Source of the DNA: Zygaena filipendulae
Lineage: Eukaryota > Arthropoda > Insecta > Lepidoptera > Zygaenidae
Direction: 5' to 3'
Length of the DNA stretch: 64,000 bases
NCBI GenBank assembly: GCA_907165275.2
Contig: OU015678.1
Span: 2,232,001 to 2,296,000, forward strand
The notes under the pieces are model-generated. The model was not told the origin of the DNA and searched no databases. It worked only from the letters and a program-made list of their open reading frames with translations. Numbering within the stretch: the stretch's first letter is position 1; the number at the start of each line of letters is the position of its first letter. This document shows, piece after piece, positions 11,771 through 23,600 of this stretch. A program made the translations under genes and the position numbers.

Positions 11771-12404
11771 TTTTTAAATAGATAATTACTACTGGAAAAA
11801 CTAGTGTTATTTTTTTTTATATTTGAAACAAGAATCGAATACTGAACGCCCTCCTTCAATACGTCCCTGGTTAAACCTTACACCCTGTATAGTAAGGTAG
11901 TAGGTGTAGTGTGCTAGGTTGACTAAATAGTAATTAATTTTTATTAATAACCTACCTAACTTAAATTATATAAGGTGAATTTTGGAAGTTATTAGCCATA
12001 TAAAAACAATTTTTATTTTATAAGCGCGCGAGAAACCGACGCGTCGAAGCCTCGTACCTACCCAAAGGTCATTCATCCCGTCTTTCCGTTGCATTGTCGC
12101 CGATGCCGGTGCACCGATGTGTAATCGAAACCCAAAGGTGATATTTTGTCTTTAAAAACGACCTGTTTATCTATGTTTTTATGTATTTATCTATATATCT
12201 GTTGCTACAACATTGTCGCCAAAACAATCTGTAGGTAAGTATATCATACACTTCAAGAGACGCTTGCTTCATGCCTCTTAGACTCTATTTTCGTATTTTA
12301 CAAGGTTTTGCTATTTACATATTCTAAGTATAAGTATATAAAACTATTAAATATAATATAATATAATATAATATATATATATATATATAAAACTTATATA
12401 AAAC
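11771..12404. other. Gene-free stretch with TA microsatellite
   Basis: 12352-12390 is an (AT)n-rich run. 12020-12130 is locally GC-richer (GCGCGCGAGAAACCGACGCG) without an interpretable frame. No supported gene. Confidence 0.35.
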
Positions 12405-12580
12405 TAGCTGTTCCTTACAGTTTTACCGGCGTTAATTGCGAAGTTCCCGCGGGAATCCCGGGATAAAAAGTACCTCATTACCCCTGATAACGCGTATGCA
12501 AAACTTCATGATGATCGGTTGAGTAGTTAAAGCGTAAAAAATGAACAAACTAACTCATATTTGCATTTATAACAGGGATA
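12405..12580 (-). repeat. Family D copy
   Basis: CTAGCTGTTCCTTACAG start, TTCCCGCGGGAATCCCGGG, TGATGATCGGTTGAGTAG; typical order. Confidence 0.65.
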
Positions 12581-13682
12581 AACAAAATCTTCAAAAAATC
12601 TCGCCTTCACCGATTCTAGACACAGAGCAGCCGCGGTTTTTTCAATCATAATGACGTTTAGGTTTCTGTCGAGTCAATGACCGGAACAAAATAATTTATA
12701 GTTCTAAAATGTACAAGGATAATGGTGGATATTAATAATATTGCATTTTCAATAAAAAATTTCTTGTTATAATAATAGTATTATATTATTTATCTGTGAC
12801 AAAAATTACATTTTATCTCCCTGACGATAAACTTAAGTAAAGTCAATTAAACACACGAAATCGGCATAGGAAAGTGAACATTTTCGACCTAAAGGATTTT
12901 AATCCATACCATGACCAATTTTATTGGTCCATGATCCATACATATGAACAGAACTAGCCGTGCTTTCACGGTTTTAATGTAGTACACATAAACTTTTAAA
13001 ACCAATTTCATCCCATTAGGGTATTATAAATACATAATTTATAACATTATTTCGTGTAAATATACTCACATCTCGAAAAGAAAATCCAAAAATTCTTCAT
13101 GATATGAATATCCGACGCGCATTTTTCCCCACAAAAGTACGTAATTTTTACTAACTCAATATTTCGCACAGTTCAGTTCACTAGTATACATATAATAATT
13201 AAAGAAATTCAGAAATTATAATAGACCGCCTTTATATAAGATACGCTAAAGAACCGACCGAATGTTCATATTATTTAAAAAAAAACCAAGACAGTAATAA
13301 AATTGACAAAAAAATATATAACAGCAACCTGTTTGTCAAATACCACAAAACCCGAATTTAAGTCGATCTTTATGATTGAAGATAATTATAATAAAATAAA
13401 AGATGCGAGAATTTTCGCAGTGCGTAGGTACCTAGGTATAGTTCACGAAGTATTTCGTACGCGACTGAAGATTCGGACACCGCATTTATAACTAATCATT
13501 ATAATATTATTATGTTCAAACAATAATTAACTGAGTAACTAACTTTATCTTAACATTTAGTAATAATTCTTCAAAGAATGGTTAATACTGATAACAGAAA
13601 TCTTCATTAAGATGCAATGTATACACGTAATTATATTTGAGAACACGTTATACACCATCAAAATTTGAGGGGACTTCTCTGA
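12581..13682. other. Gene-free AT-rich stretch
   Basis: No gene, RNA or complete repeat recognised. A small open frame at 13303 on the plus strand has no start context, splice signals or familiar motif and is not called. Confidence 0.35.
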
Positions 13683-14012
13683 TAATGGGCATGTTGACTA
13701 ATTATTTTTTTTTAGTCCGACTTGTAGATTAATAAAAAATATTGGACACGTATTTTTTCTTTTCTTACGTAATCAAAAAATTACGGCGATATATTGAGTT
13801 GAAATTTCGCATGACGTCACTATTCTGACAGTTTGTATGGCGGTTTTAGCGGTTAGTGACGTCACGACCCCCTCACCCTAAACTTTAATGCGCTTTATCT
13901 CTGTAATATTTGAATTTATTTTAAAAAGCAAAAAATACGTGTCTATTGTTTCTTTATTTTCTAACTGACGGACAAATTAGAATTTTGATTTTCAAAAGTA
14001 GTCCACATCCCC
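13683..14012. mobile_element. Family A MITE
   Basis: Ends ATGGGCATGTTGACTAA and AGTAGTCCACATCCCCAT; inner TTAGTCCGAC / GACGGAC. TGACGTCA palindromes at 13812-13819 and 13857-13864. Non-coding. Confidence 0.8.
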
Positions 14013-14179
14013 ATTATAATAATGATAAATTTCATTTATTTCGACCAAACACGGATCAATTTTGTAAGTAAAATCATTTCTTATGAAGTAAGGTACCTAA
14101 TAAAGGGTTATAGGTACTGTTTAGTCTTCTGATAAGAGAGTATGAAAAAACAGAATACAACAGTTTCATAGATTTAGCC

Positions 14180-14625
14180 AATCTTTACTATCCTTAATGC
14201 GAAAGTGAGTTTGTTTGTTTGTTGGTTACGCTTCCACGCCTTAACGGCTCAACCGATCATCATGAAATTTTGTATACACGTTATCAGAGGTATAGAGAAG
14301 GACATAGGGTACTTTTTATCTCGGAAATCCCGCAGGATCTTCGAACTTAACGCTGGTGAAATCGCGAGGAATAGCTAGTAACTATTATAAATGCGAAAGT
14401 GAGTTTATTCGTTGAATTATGGTACTTTTAAATTTAAATGTAGTTGTCTCCGCGTATATTTCGGAGTTCCTTCTGGGATTTTTGGGATAAAAAGTACCCA
14501 GTGTCCTTCTCTGTACCCCTGACAACGTGAATGCAAAATTTCGTGATGATCGGTTGAGCCGTTTAGCCGTGAAAGCGTAACAAACAAATAAACTCACGTT
14601 CGCATTTATAATAATTAGTAAAGAT
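14180..14625. repeat. Two family D copies in opposite orientation
   Basis: A plus-strand copy (GCGAAAGTGAGTTTG ... GAGGAATAGCTAGT) ends at about 14380, and a following stretch holds a further D body ending ACTCACGTTCGCATTTATAAT near 14612. The frame on the minus strand is repeat sequence. Confidence 0.65.
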
Positions 14626-14756
14626 TTGATACTCCACAGCAAGCGCTTAAGCTATAGGAGATGGGCTTTTGGAGTTGTAATACATCTCATCCTTTGGTAA
14701 AACTTTATCACTAGGTACTGCAATAGAATGCAACGACTGTCAACTACTCGATTAAT

Positions 14757-14948
14757 ATTATAAAGGGGAAATATTTGACTTTTTGTTTGTTTGTTACGAT
14801 TTCACTCAAAACTACTGGACCGATTTCAAAAATTCTTTCACCATTAGAATGCTACACTATCCCTGAGTAATATAGGCTATATTGTAACCCAGAGTTCCCG
14901 AGGGAATTCCGAAATTACCGCCGGCGAAACTGCGGGGAATTGCTAGTT
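14757..14948 (+). repeat. Family D copy
   Basis: TTATAAAGGGGAAATATTTG head, ACTACTGGACCGATTTC body, GGGGAATTGCTAG tail. Confidence 0.65.
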
Positions 14949-14974
14949 ATAGTATAATTGGGTATTCTCCAAAG

Positions 14975-15290
14975 TTTGAATATCAAAATTCTAATTAGTC
15001 CGTCAGTTAGAAAATAAAAAAATAATAGACACGTATTTTTTGCTTTTTCAATTTAATGAAAATGAACATAGATAAAGCGCATTAAAGTTTAGGGTGGGGG
15101 GCTCGTGACGTCAATATTCATTATAAGCGCCATACAAACCGCATTGAATTGTGACGTCACGCGAAATTTCAACTCAATATATCTCTGTTATTTTTTGAGT
15201 ACGTAAAAAAAGAAAAAATACGTGTCCAATATTTTTTACTAATCTACACGACGGACAAAAAAAAATTTTTTTGTTAAGTAGCCAATTTGC
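14975..15290. mobile_element. Family A MITE, inverted copy
   Basis: Reads in the opposite sense to the 13683 copy: TAATTAGTCCGTCAGTTAG at left, GACGGAC then TTAAGTAGCCAATT at right. TGACGTCA at 15106-15113 and 15152-15159. Confidence 0.75.
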
Positions 15291-15414
15291 TAGTTTTGCC
15301 TGCAATTTTTCTTTTTAAAGTTACAATAGTTGAACCGCTAATATAAGTAAGTTACTAGGTACAAACATAGTACATACACGTCTCACAGATAATATAATAC
15401 TTACTATACTAGTA

Positions 15415-15859
15415 TATCTATACTTATAATAAAACTGTAGAGAGGTCAATTCTGTACATTGAATATATATTCCAAAAATGCAATCAGTAAATTGTTTGTC
15501 TGTCTGTCTGTCTGTATGTGCACGCATGGGTCAAAAACTACTGAAGGGATTTTAACCAAACTTGGTACGATTGTAGTCCATACTCCTGGGCAGGTTATAG
15601 GCTATATAACATAACGCTAAGACACATAGGAGCTGAGCAATGACGATAAATTTGAAGCAAGTCGGATGAGAATGCGCTTTCGAGCTCTTATCCTCGCATA
15701 CGTTTACTTCAATCACGCAAAAACGACTGAACGGATTTGGATAAAATTTGCCATGCACGTTGTCAGGGGTACAGAGAAGGACATAGGGTACTTTTTATCC
15801 CGGAATTCCCGCGGGAACTCCGAAATTTCCGCGGGTGAAACCGCGGGGCACAGCTAGTG
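15415..15859 (+). repeat. Family D long element
   Basis: Head TATACTTATAATAAAACTGT, (TCTG)n near 15497-15516, then GACTTGC-type body, CGGATTTGGATAAAATTTGC and tail AACCGCGGGGCACAGCTAGT. A near-identical element lies inverted at 17749-18229. Confidence 0.75.
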
Positions 15860-15867
15860 TATTAATA

Positions 15868-16165
15868 TAGCTGTTCGCCGCGGTTTCACCCGTGACATTT
15901 TCGGAGTCTCCGCGGGAATTCCGCGTTACAATTTAACCTATGTTACTCAGAGATAATGGCATTCTAATGGTGACAGAATTTTTGGAGTCGTCCAGTGGTT
16001 TTTGAGTTAAATCGTAACAAACGAACAAATATGCTGAGACGGTGTCCATTTTGGCATCACGGAAACTATATCCGATTCATTTTAAATTTGATGCATGTAC
16101 TACTTTTAAGAAATTTTGTGATGCCAAATAAAGTTATGTCTATGTCTATGTCTATGTCTAAATAA
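15868..16165. repeat. Family D fragment and a LINE-type 3' end
   Basis: 15868-16030 is a minus-strand D tail (AGCTGTTCGCCGCGG). From about 16035 a different sequence ends GATGCCAAATAAAGTTATG followed by (TATGTC)n at 16135-16160: a simple-repeat tail after AATAAA, as in several non-LTR families. Confidence 0.55.
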
Positions 16166-16352
16166 ACAAAAAATCAAATCTTTCCTCTTTAACTAGTAGG
16201 TATAGTATTCCATTATGTGTGTCCTTTGTAATATAAGTTTTGATTGATTAGTAGAGTTGGCAACATTGGAAAACCTATCCGTGTATCCACAACCAGGCTA
16301 AAATTGAGGAAAAAAATTGTTTAGTGAACCAATAGCAATGGTCGAAACTCAC

Positions 16353-16750
16353 ATCGGCTGCCCTACGAAAAAAAAACAAAGCAACTGTAATTTTTCTTAC
16401 AAATTTTTTTTTTATATTTTTGGTATTTTGCACGCATACCGGACGCTCCTACATACTGACAACCCTCGAAAAGGCTTTGGTCTTAGAGGAATTAAAATTA
16501 AGAAAATCGTTTAACTATATATTATAATATAGAAGATTGGTTTTAAATTAATCGATTTGATGTTTTTTTCTCCTCGTGTAATTTATTCTGCTGCAAAAAC
16601 CATCAAAAAGGCTTTATTCTTAGAGAAACTAAAATTAAGAAACTCTTTAAACTATGGAAGATGTGTTTAAATAAAGCTATTTCCGGTTTTTTGCTCCTCC
16701 TGCAAAATTTATTCCGCTCCTATTACTTTGTTTTTCCGTAGGGCAGCCGA
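16353..16750. mobile_element. Family E MITE
   Basis: Inverted ends CGGCTGCCCTACG(A)n CAAAG at left and CTTTGTTTTTCCGTAGGGCA at right. Internal direct duplication: AAAAGGCTTTGGTCTTAGAG at about 16470 and AAAAAGGCTTTATTCTTAGA at about 16605. Non-coding. Confidence 0.7.
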
Positions 16751-16954
16751 CATATCATACGTATGTTAATCTGTGTATAGTCGTTAAAAATAAAAGAAAT
16801 TAACTTAATACGAAAATCTGGTTATGATAATAGGGTAACCAAAATACATGTTTATGTTTTTCCGTAAACGTGTTTGGTCACACATGGCAGCCGGATCACG
16901 TGTTGAAGTCACGGCAATTGACGTATAATAATAATTATAACAAAATTAAATGAC

Positions 16955-17152
16955 AATTTTTAGTCCGTCTGATAGGTAGATTAATAAAAAATGTTGGACA
17001 CGTATTTTTCCTTATTTTACGTATTCGAAAAATAACGGCGATGCATTGAGTTGAAACGTGTGACGTCACACCTAGGTACACTTTATACTTATTTATGACG
17101 TCGCGACCTCCCACTCCTAAACTTTAATGCCTAAACTGACGGACTAAAACGG
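16955..17152. mobile_element. Family A MITE, shortened
   Basis: TTTTTAGTCCGTCTGATAGG at left and AACTGACGGACTAAAAC at right; one TGACGTCA (about 17060) and a mutated second site. Outer termini are missing. Confidence 0.65.
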
Positions 17153-17275
17153 TTAACTGGTAGAGAATGCCGAAAGGCATTAAGTTCGCCATTTGTACAC
17201 ACTGTGCAATAAAGAATAAATAAATAAATAAATAAAAAGAATTTTGATTTTTAGACCTTGTCATTATGCTCATTA

Positions 17276-17472
17276 ATCCTACTTATATTATAAATGTGAA
17301 AGTGTGGATGTTTGGATTGTTGCTACTCAATCACGTAAAAACGGCTGAACGGATTTGGATGAAATTTGGCATGCATGTCGCATGGTACCGAGAGGGACAT
17401 AGGGTACTTTTTATACCGGAATTCCTGCGGATACTCCGAATTTAACGCGGGTGAAACTACGGTCAACAGCTA
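17276..17472 (+). repeat. Family D copy
   Basis: TACTTATATTATAAATGTGA head, AACGGCTGAACGGATTTGG body, GTGAAACTACGGTCAACAGC tail. Confidence 0.7.
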
Positions 17473-17520
17473 ATGTGTAAATTATAATCAAGAAAAATAT
17501 TAACGTATTTTCTTTAATTA

Positions 17521-17756
17521 CGACGACCCGATTGGCGCAGTAGGTCACCATGCCTGCCCGCTAATCAAGGGGTTCCAGGTTCGATTCCCGGTGGAGGTGG
17601 ACTTTGTGTGACGAACACAGCGTCTGGACGTGTATACATATATTATATCTATAGTATGATATATAAGTAATATGTAGTATATACCACGTTTGCTTGGTTT
17701 CTACGGCACAAGCTCATGTAGTGAAGTGGATTATTATTATTATTATACTAGCTGTG
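17521..17756 (+). repeat. tRNA-derived SINE, full length
   Basis: tRNA-like head of about 75 bp with Pol III boxes, a unique body (TACCACGTTTGCTTGGTTTC) and a tail ending GTGAAGTGGATT(ATT)n. Other copies on the minus strand are at 1369-1863, 61145-61270 and 61720-61970. It is not a functional tRNA gene: the 3' half does not complete a cloverleaf and there is no T-run terminator after the head. Confidence 0.8.
17533..17588 (+). promoter_or_regulatory. Internal Pol III promoter of SINE
   Basis: A box TGGCGCAGTAGG at 17533-17544 matches TRGCNNAGYNGG; B box GGTTCGATTCC at 17578-17588 matches GGTTCGANTCC. The 33-bp gap between them is normal for tRNA promoters. Confidence 0.8.
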
Positions 17757-18229
17757 CACCGCGGTTTCACCCGCGGTAATTTCAGAGATCCCGCGGGAAT
17801 TCCGGGATTAGAAGTACCCTATGTCCTTCTCGGTACCATTGACAACCTGCATGCCAAATTTCATTGAAATCCGTTCAGCCGTTTTTGCGTGATTAAGTAA
17901 ACGTATGCGAGGATAAGAGCTCGAAAGCGCATTTTCATCCGACTTGCTTCAAATTTATCGTCACTGCTCAGCTCCTATGCGTCTTAGCGTTATGTTATAT
18001 AGCCTAAAACCTGCCCAGGAGTATGGACTACAATCGTACCAAGTTTGGTTAAAATCCCTTCAGTAGTTTTGACCCATGCGTGCACATACAGACAGACAGA
18101 CAAAAAATTTACTGATTGCATTTTTGGCATCAGTATCGATCACCATTCATCCTCCAATATTAATTTTGAAAATATATTCAATGTACAGAATTGACCTCTC
18201 TACAGTTTTATTATAAGTATAGATAGATA
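17749..18229 (-). repeat. Family D long element, inverted partner
   Basis: CTAGCTGTGCACCGCGG start, GAGCTCGAAAGCGCATTTTC, GGTACGATTGT-type words in reverse, and ACAGTTTTATTATAAGTATA end. Inverted relative to 15415-15859. Confidence 0.75.
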
Positions 18230-18302
18230 TAGATTTATGGGACGAGAATTGAACATGTACAATATGTCGTTCTTTCTACTATATAGTTTCAAAGTTGACA
18301 CA

Positions 18303-18546
18303 TATTTAGATGCAGATAAGCAATAACATGTTAACCCACATAGTTAAGTTATTGATTCAGAACAATTTATTGAGAGTTGGGGAACGTTTTTTAATTATGT
18401 GTTTACCTTATTACAGTGCCTAAATATGTAACTAAATATTGAACATAAAAAATGTTGACACAAATGGCGCTCCTACTTTTAAAACACGATTTACTCAAAA
18501 TTTCTCCAGTGTGGGTTAACACACTATTGCTTATCTATGTCCATTT
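18303..18546. mobile_element. Family B MITE
   Basis: GATGCAGATAAGCAATAACA left end and TTGCTTATCTATGTCCAT right end with the usual internal words; outermost bases slightly diverged. Confidence 0.75.
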
Positions 18547-18599
18547 TACCAAACACTTTATCAGGACTATAATATTATATGTTCTACTAACACATGACC

Positions 18600-19028
18600 C
18601 TTGTTTTTAGAGCATTGAGTAATCATAATTTATCTATCGATTTTTGTTACCTACATTTATTTCTTAATGCACCTCCTTCCTTTTATAAACAAAATATTAT
18701 GTTACCGCGAGAACGAGTCAAGGTTTATAAATGTTTGTGTGATTATCTGTTTGTTTGTCTGTCTGGTATTTGTGTTCGTTTTTACACGTTTAGGTGTAAA
18801 AATAGCTGCATATTCTAATGTCAATGTCACTCGGCAAAAAAAGAAAGGTTATATAATAATTCAACAGCTGTATATTTAATTAATTTTATACAATATTACA
18901 CAATATTACTCGTTTAATAATCTATATCTAAAGTTTTATATTGTAATAGAAAACTTTATTACTAAAATAATATCTATTTATAAATCTAAATATAGATTTA
19001 GCTATTATTTATTAAATATTAATAAGAG
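18600..19028. other. Gene-free stretch
   Basis: AT-rich with a (TTTG)n/(TCTG)n patch near 18750. Overlapping short frames here carry no recognised motif. Confidence 0.35.
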
Positions 19029-19470
19029 ACTAGCTGTGCCAGCGGTTTCGTCCGCGTGATTTTCGGAACTCCCGCAGAAACTACTTTTTTTTTTAATAAA
19101 GGTAGCGTAAGTTACTCCTTATAACATCAGCAATCTGTCAGTGAGAGTCCCGTTGAAATCGGTCCAGCCGTTTCAGAGATTAGCCGGAACAAACAGATAG
19201 ACAGACAGACAGACAGAGAAAAGTTTCATAATTTTTTTATGTAAGTACCGTTAGGTATATATATACTTGCATATGCATTTAGTGAAAAGTTGTTAATTTG
19301 GAATTACAAACAGACACTTCAATTTTATATATAGATGCATAGATTATTTTATCAGTAATAAATGATGTACCTATAGTTATTTAAGGAGTAAGTTAGGCTA
19401 CATTATTTTAGAATGAAATTGTTCTGCGGGAATTCAGATACGCGGGTGAAACCGCGGGGCACAGCGAGTA
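19029..19470. repeat. Family D pair
   Basis: Minus-strand long sub-type 19029-19335 (CTAGCTGTGCCAGCGG ... CACTTCAATTTTATATATAG) and a plus-strand tail 19385-19470 (GTGAAACCGCGGGGCACAGC). Confidence 0.65.
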
Positions 19471-19971
19471 ATATTATAAAACTTATTATTTTATTAATTA
19501 CTGAAAAAGTCTCACAGCTGCGGCAGAACTTTTCAGTCGTGTAAAATCACCGAATAGCACAGCACGGCATTGGATACAATATGAATAAAAAAAGCACAAA
19601 AGATAATAATTTTACAAGAAAATAATAATTTATTCTATTATCTTAAAACTATATTAATCTTTGGCATTATATACGTTTTTCTCTTATAACTATAATTTCA
19701 ATAGAAATACTGATTTATTCACGTATTCTAATAAATACAACAGACTTATAAAGCTACATTCTCTAATCATAGATAACCTCGAAAACCTGCTGCAAATCTA
19801 GACATAATTATGTGAGAAGGGTATTGGATACAGGATTTTTTACCAAAAGGCAAATAAATTATAAAATATAAGTCCGTAAACGCCTGGGCGTGGAGGTCCC
19901 AAACTTAAGCACCGGATTTAAACCGGGTAGATTGCCCATCGATACTGATAGTTAAAGTATAGTATTATAAT

Positions 19972-20272
19972 AGGGATGTTGACTACTTTTAAAAATCAAA
20001 ATTCTAATTATCCGTCAGTTAGAAAATAAAAAAACAATAGACACGTATTTTTTGCTTTTTCAAATAAATTAAAATATACAGAGATAAAGCGCATTAACGT
20101 TAAAACCGCCATAAAAACTGTCAGAATAGTGACGTCACGCGAAATTTCAACTCAATATATCGCCGTTATTTTTTGATTACGTAAAAAAAGAAAAAATACG
20201 TGTTCAATATTTTTTAATTATTTACAAGACGGACTAAAAAGAAAAATTAGTCAACATGCCCATTATGTCAAT
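19972..20272. mobile_element. Family A MITE
   Basis: Ends AATAGGGATGTTGACTAC and TTAGTCAACATGCCCATT; one TGACGTCA near 20130. A stretch of the family consensus around the second site is deleted. Confidence 0.8.
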
Positions 20273-20321
20273 AGGACTCGAAAGATGGCACGTTCTATGG
20301 AGTATGAAAGAAGGTTACTAA

Positions 20322-20413
20322 CCGCCGCACTCAGCGTCACTCAGAGTCGGCAGTTTTGTTTAAAAATCTATACTTAACTAAGTAATCATTAAAGTCGACT
20401 CTGAGTGCGGCCG
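20322..20413. mobile_element. Family F hairpin element, deletion copy
   Basis: CCGCCGCACTCAG start and CTGAGTGCGGCCG end, flanked on both sides by TAA (20319-20321, 20414-20416), consistent with a 3-bp target duplication. It retains one arm (TATACTTAACTAAGTAATCA). It begins only about 20 bp downstream of the protease poly(A) signal. Confidence 0.7.
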
Positions 20414-20434
20414 TAAGTTTAATATCTGCCTGGT

Positions 20435-20440
20435 TTTATT
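20435..20440 (-). terminator. Poly(A) signal of serine protease gene
   Basis: AATAAA on the minus strand, 31 bases after the TAG stop. A 3' UTR this short is plausible; the cleavage site would fall near or inside the family F element at 20322-20413. Confidence 0.6.
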
Positions 20441-20471
20441 ACTATACCGATTCCTATATTATTCCCTCTTT

Positions 20472-20686
20472 CTAAATCTTGTGACCCAAAGAAGCAGCAG
20501 TTGTTTTTATCCATGGTAAGTATGACGCTACTCTAGTGTAGACTCCTGGGCGCGCTCGCCTGGCGCACCCTGCCCCCCACGACACCACCCCCTGAAGGGT
20601 CCACCTCACCCCCTGACCGTTCCCGGGGCACGCGAGTGGACCTCCTGAGTCCCCTCGGCAAGCGTCCACGCCTCCTGATAGCTTAC
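20472..20686 (-). CDS. Protease exon 6: Ser280, C-terminus
   Basis: Acceptor CTATAACAG before GTAAGC, entered in phase 1. Encodes [13 protein letters not shown] with catalytic Ser, then SWGAGC and PGVYTRV, stop TAG at 20472-20474. A second AG 12 bases further in would shorten CAG-GKLSGG to CAG-GG; the upstream AG is nearer to the usual family spacing. Confidence 0.92.
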
Positions 20687-23600
20687 CTGTTATAGAAAGC
20701 AATATATTTGTTCATTGCAAGTGGTTTGAATTAAAATTTTGACATCATGTTCAAATAACATTAGTGAATTTCTTCTTTCGGAGCTAGGTGCAGGCACGAG
20801 TCACAATATCTTAAAAAGTTCATTTGTGCGCGTAATGAAACCTACCGGCGCATATCATAGAGTCCAAAATCGGTTGCTGCCGCCCTCCAAGTATTTGATT
20901 CTTCCTACAAGTAGTCAGGTCTATCACAGGAACAGCTGCAGCCCTTAATACTGGCGCAAACGATTCTGTGCTCTCTGGAGAATTTGACAGAAATAATTAA
21001 ATAGACACAATAGAAACAGATACATTATTTGGAAATAATTATGTCCCCCAAAGGGGTAAGCAGAGCTACGGTAAATATTGGCAGAGCTTTTGACTTCCGT
21101 TTGTTAGCATTATTGGTAAGTGTGATAAAGTATTTATCGGGATTTTTGCTATTCTATTTTGTCAGGCGTAAAAAAAACGTATTTTCTTTATCATCATATT
21201 AAACTTACACGTTGACAGAGGTGAACTTGGAATTCCCGCGGGAACTTTGAATTTTACGCGGGTGAAACCGCGAGAATAGCTAGTAAATTACTACATATAA
21301 TAAAACAAACTCCTCCACTGCGTCTGTCTGTCTGTCAGTCTGCAGTGTGTTTGAGATAAACTCAAAAACTACTGAACGTATTATCATGCGGCTTTCCCCT
21401 ATGGATAGAGTAATTTATGAGGAAGATTTATACGTATAGTTTATCCTGTAATTCCCACGGGAACTCTGAACTCCCAACTTCTCACCGTTTAAACCTTCCC
21501 TGTACTTCCACGAATTTTCCAAGATCAAAATTAGCCAAATCGGTCCAGCCATTCTCGAATTTTAGCGAGACTAACGAATAGCTAAAGCTCTTTGAAACTA
21601 AGAAATGTAGATTGTGGACGGTCTTATTGGTAGTGTGAAGCCATCACCCTTCTACGGTCGGTACACTGAAAATCAGCGTCGTGGAACTTAGTGCCACGGC
21701 ATAATGCTGAGTGGTAGCCATTTTGGTACCAACTATTCTAGTTTAAGACTCACGCTTGTACTTATTTTATCTTTATGGTATCAAATAAACTTTTTTCTAT
21801 TCTATTCTATTCTATTCTATTCTAGCTATTCATTTTTTTATATAAAGATTGTGATGACAGGTACCTCCCTGGTATCCCCAGCCGCTCACGGAGCACAACT
21901 GCCCCACGGAGCTGACCCTCTCGTCTGGGAGGCAAATGGGACGCACGTGGCTGTTGAACTGGACGCCGCTCCCGGATCGGGAGACCAGTACTAGAGCGAT
22001 GTCGTTGCTGTGGGGACCGTCTGGAAAGATAAAGTAGTACCTATACTGCAACCAAAGTAGCTATTCAAAAGTCAAAAAGTCAAAAATCATTTATTCAAAT
22101 TTGGCCCGTAATGTGGCTCTTTTTGACGTCAATAGAGTTACATTCACTATGACAGCACCCATAAAATATCCACCCTTCACAGCTTCCTAGTGCTATGGCT
22201 GAAGAGAAGAAGCTGCGCAACAAACTCTCCAGTAGCACGCTGTCTGTTTAAAGTTTTAATATAATATTAGTAAACTTGTTACTTGGGTAGCAGAGTAATA
22301 TAAAAGTCAGGTGAAAAAAGGTAAGATAAATATATTATAGTTTCAAAAGGAATGACATACAACAATGATCAAACAAAAGAATGTGTATAAAAATATTTAA
22401 ATATCAAATTGACAGTGTTCTCAGTATAAACATAAAAGAGTTTTAACACCCCCCCGTAATGAGAACACCCTGTATATACACATTATAATACAAGTAAAAA
22501 GACAGTATCAAAATTCACTATACACTTATCACTAGCACTGAAATAATAAAAACAACATCCTATACATATAAACACATCACTAAACTATACACACCCTATA
22601 TACATACAATATGATCTAAAGACATACAAAACCTAGAACTAGCCTAAACCTAAAGAATTTGTACATTTAAAATGTTTCAGTTTCGGCAAGGGTTTTGTCA
22701 AAATGTCTGCGACCATGTCATTTGTGGGTATGTATTTGACTTGTATGTCGTGGTGTGATAGTAAGTCTCTAATGAAGTGATGTTTGATGTCAATGTGTTT
22801 AGTACGTGCGTGATAGGTGTTATTATGAGCTAGTTTGAGTGAACTTTGATTGTCGGTATGAATGATTATGGGATGAGTGACCGAGAATACTTCACTGATG
22901 AGCGTCTTTAAATATATGGCCTCTTTACAAGCTTCAGCCAAAGCCATATATTCAGCTTCTGTTGTGGAAAGTGCAACTGTTCGCTGTTTGCGAGCTTCCC
23001 ACGACACAGGTGCACCGCTCATCAGGAAGGTGAATCCAGTGAATGATCGACGGTCCACAAGATTGCTTCCATAATCGGCGTCAGCGTAACCTACTGGGTA
23101 AGAGTGGTCACCGTGTTTGAAGTGAAGTCTGAGTTCCTTCGTACCCTTAAGGTATGTAAGGACTCGCTTAGCGGCCTTCCAGTGTACCCCCCCGTAATGT
23201 GCATTGAACTGAGATAGGTACGAGACCGTGTGGGCAATATCAGGTCTTGTACATATAGAAATGTACATTAATGAGCCGATAAGCTCCTGATATGGGACTT
23301 CTAGATTTTCTTCTTCCTTTTCCGGAACAGTGAGTTTTAACCCAAGTTCCATTGGCGTAGTGACCGAGATCGCGTCGCTCATACCGAACTTGTCTAGTAA
23401 TTTTTCGATATATTTTGTCTGATCGAGGGTTATACTGCCTTCACTTTGTACGACTCTCATACCGAGGCAGTCTTTGACAGGACCGAGATCTTTAATTGTA
23501 AACGTCTTTTTGAGTTCGCTTACAAAATTATCTTTTAAATCACTATTGGTTGTCATAAAAAAGAAATCGTCGACGAACACTGCGATAACGATAAAATCAT

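Noticed and set aside
17521..17600. tRNA gene
   Set aside because: Good A and B boxes, but no complete cloverleaf, a long SINE body follows, and other copies occur in the window.
20472..22051. Two separate short protease genes or pseudogene fragments
   Set aside because: The missing segments between His, Asp and Ser exons were found (28108-28228 and 20846-20974) with matching phases, giving one intact gene.
22877..23074. Plus-strand frames across 22.8-26.0 kb
   Set aside because: Opposite-strand shadows of the copia Gag-Pol frame.
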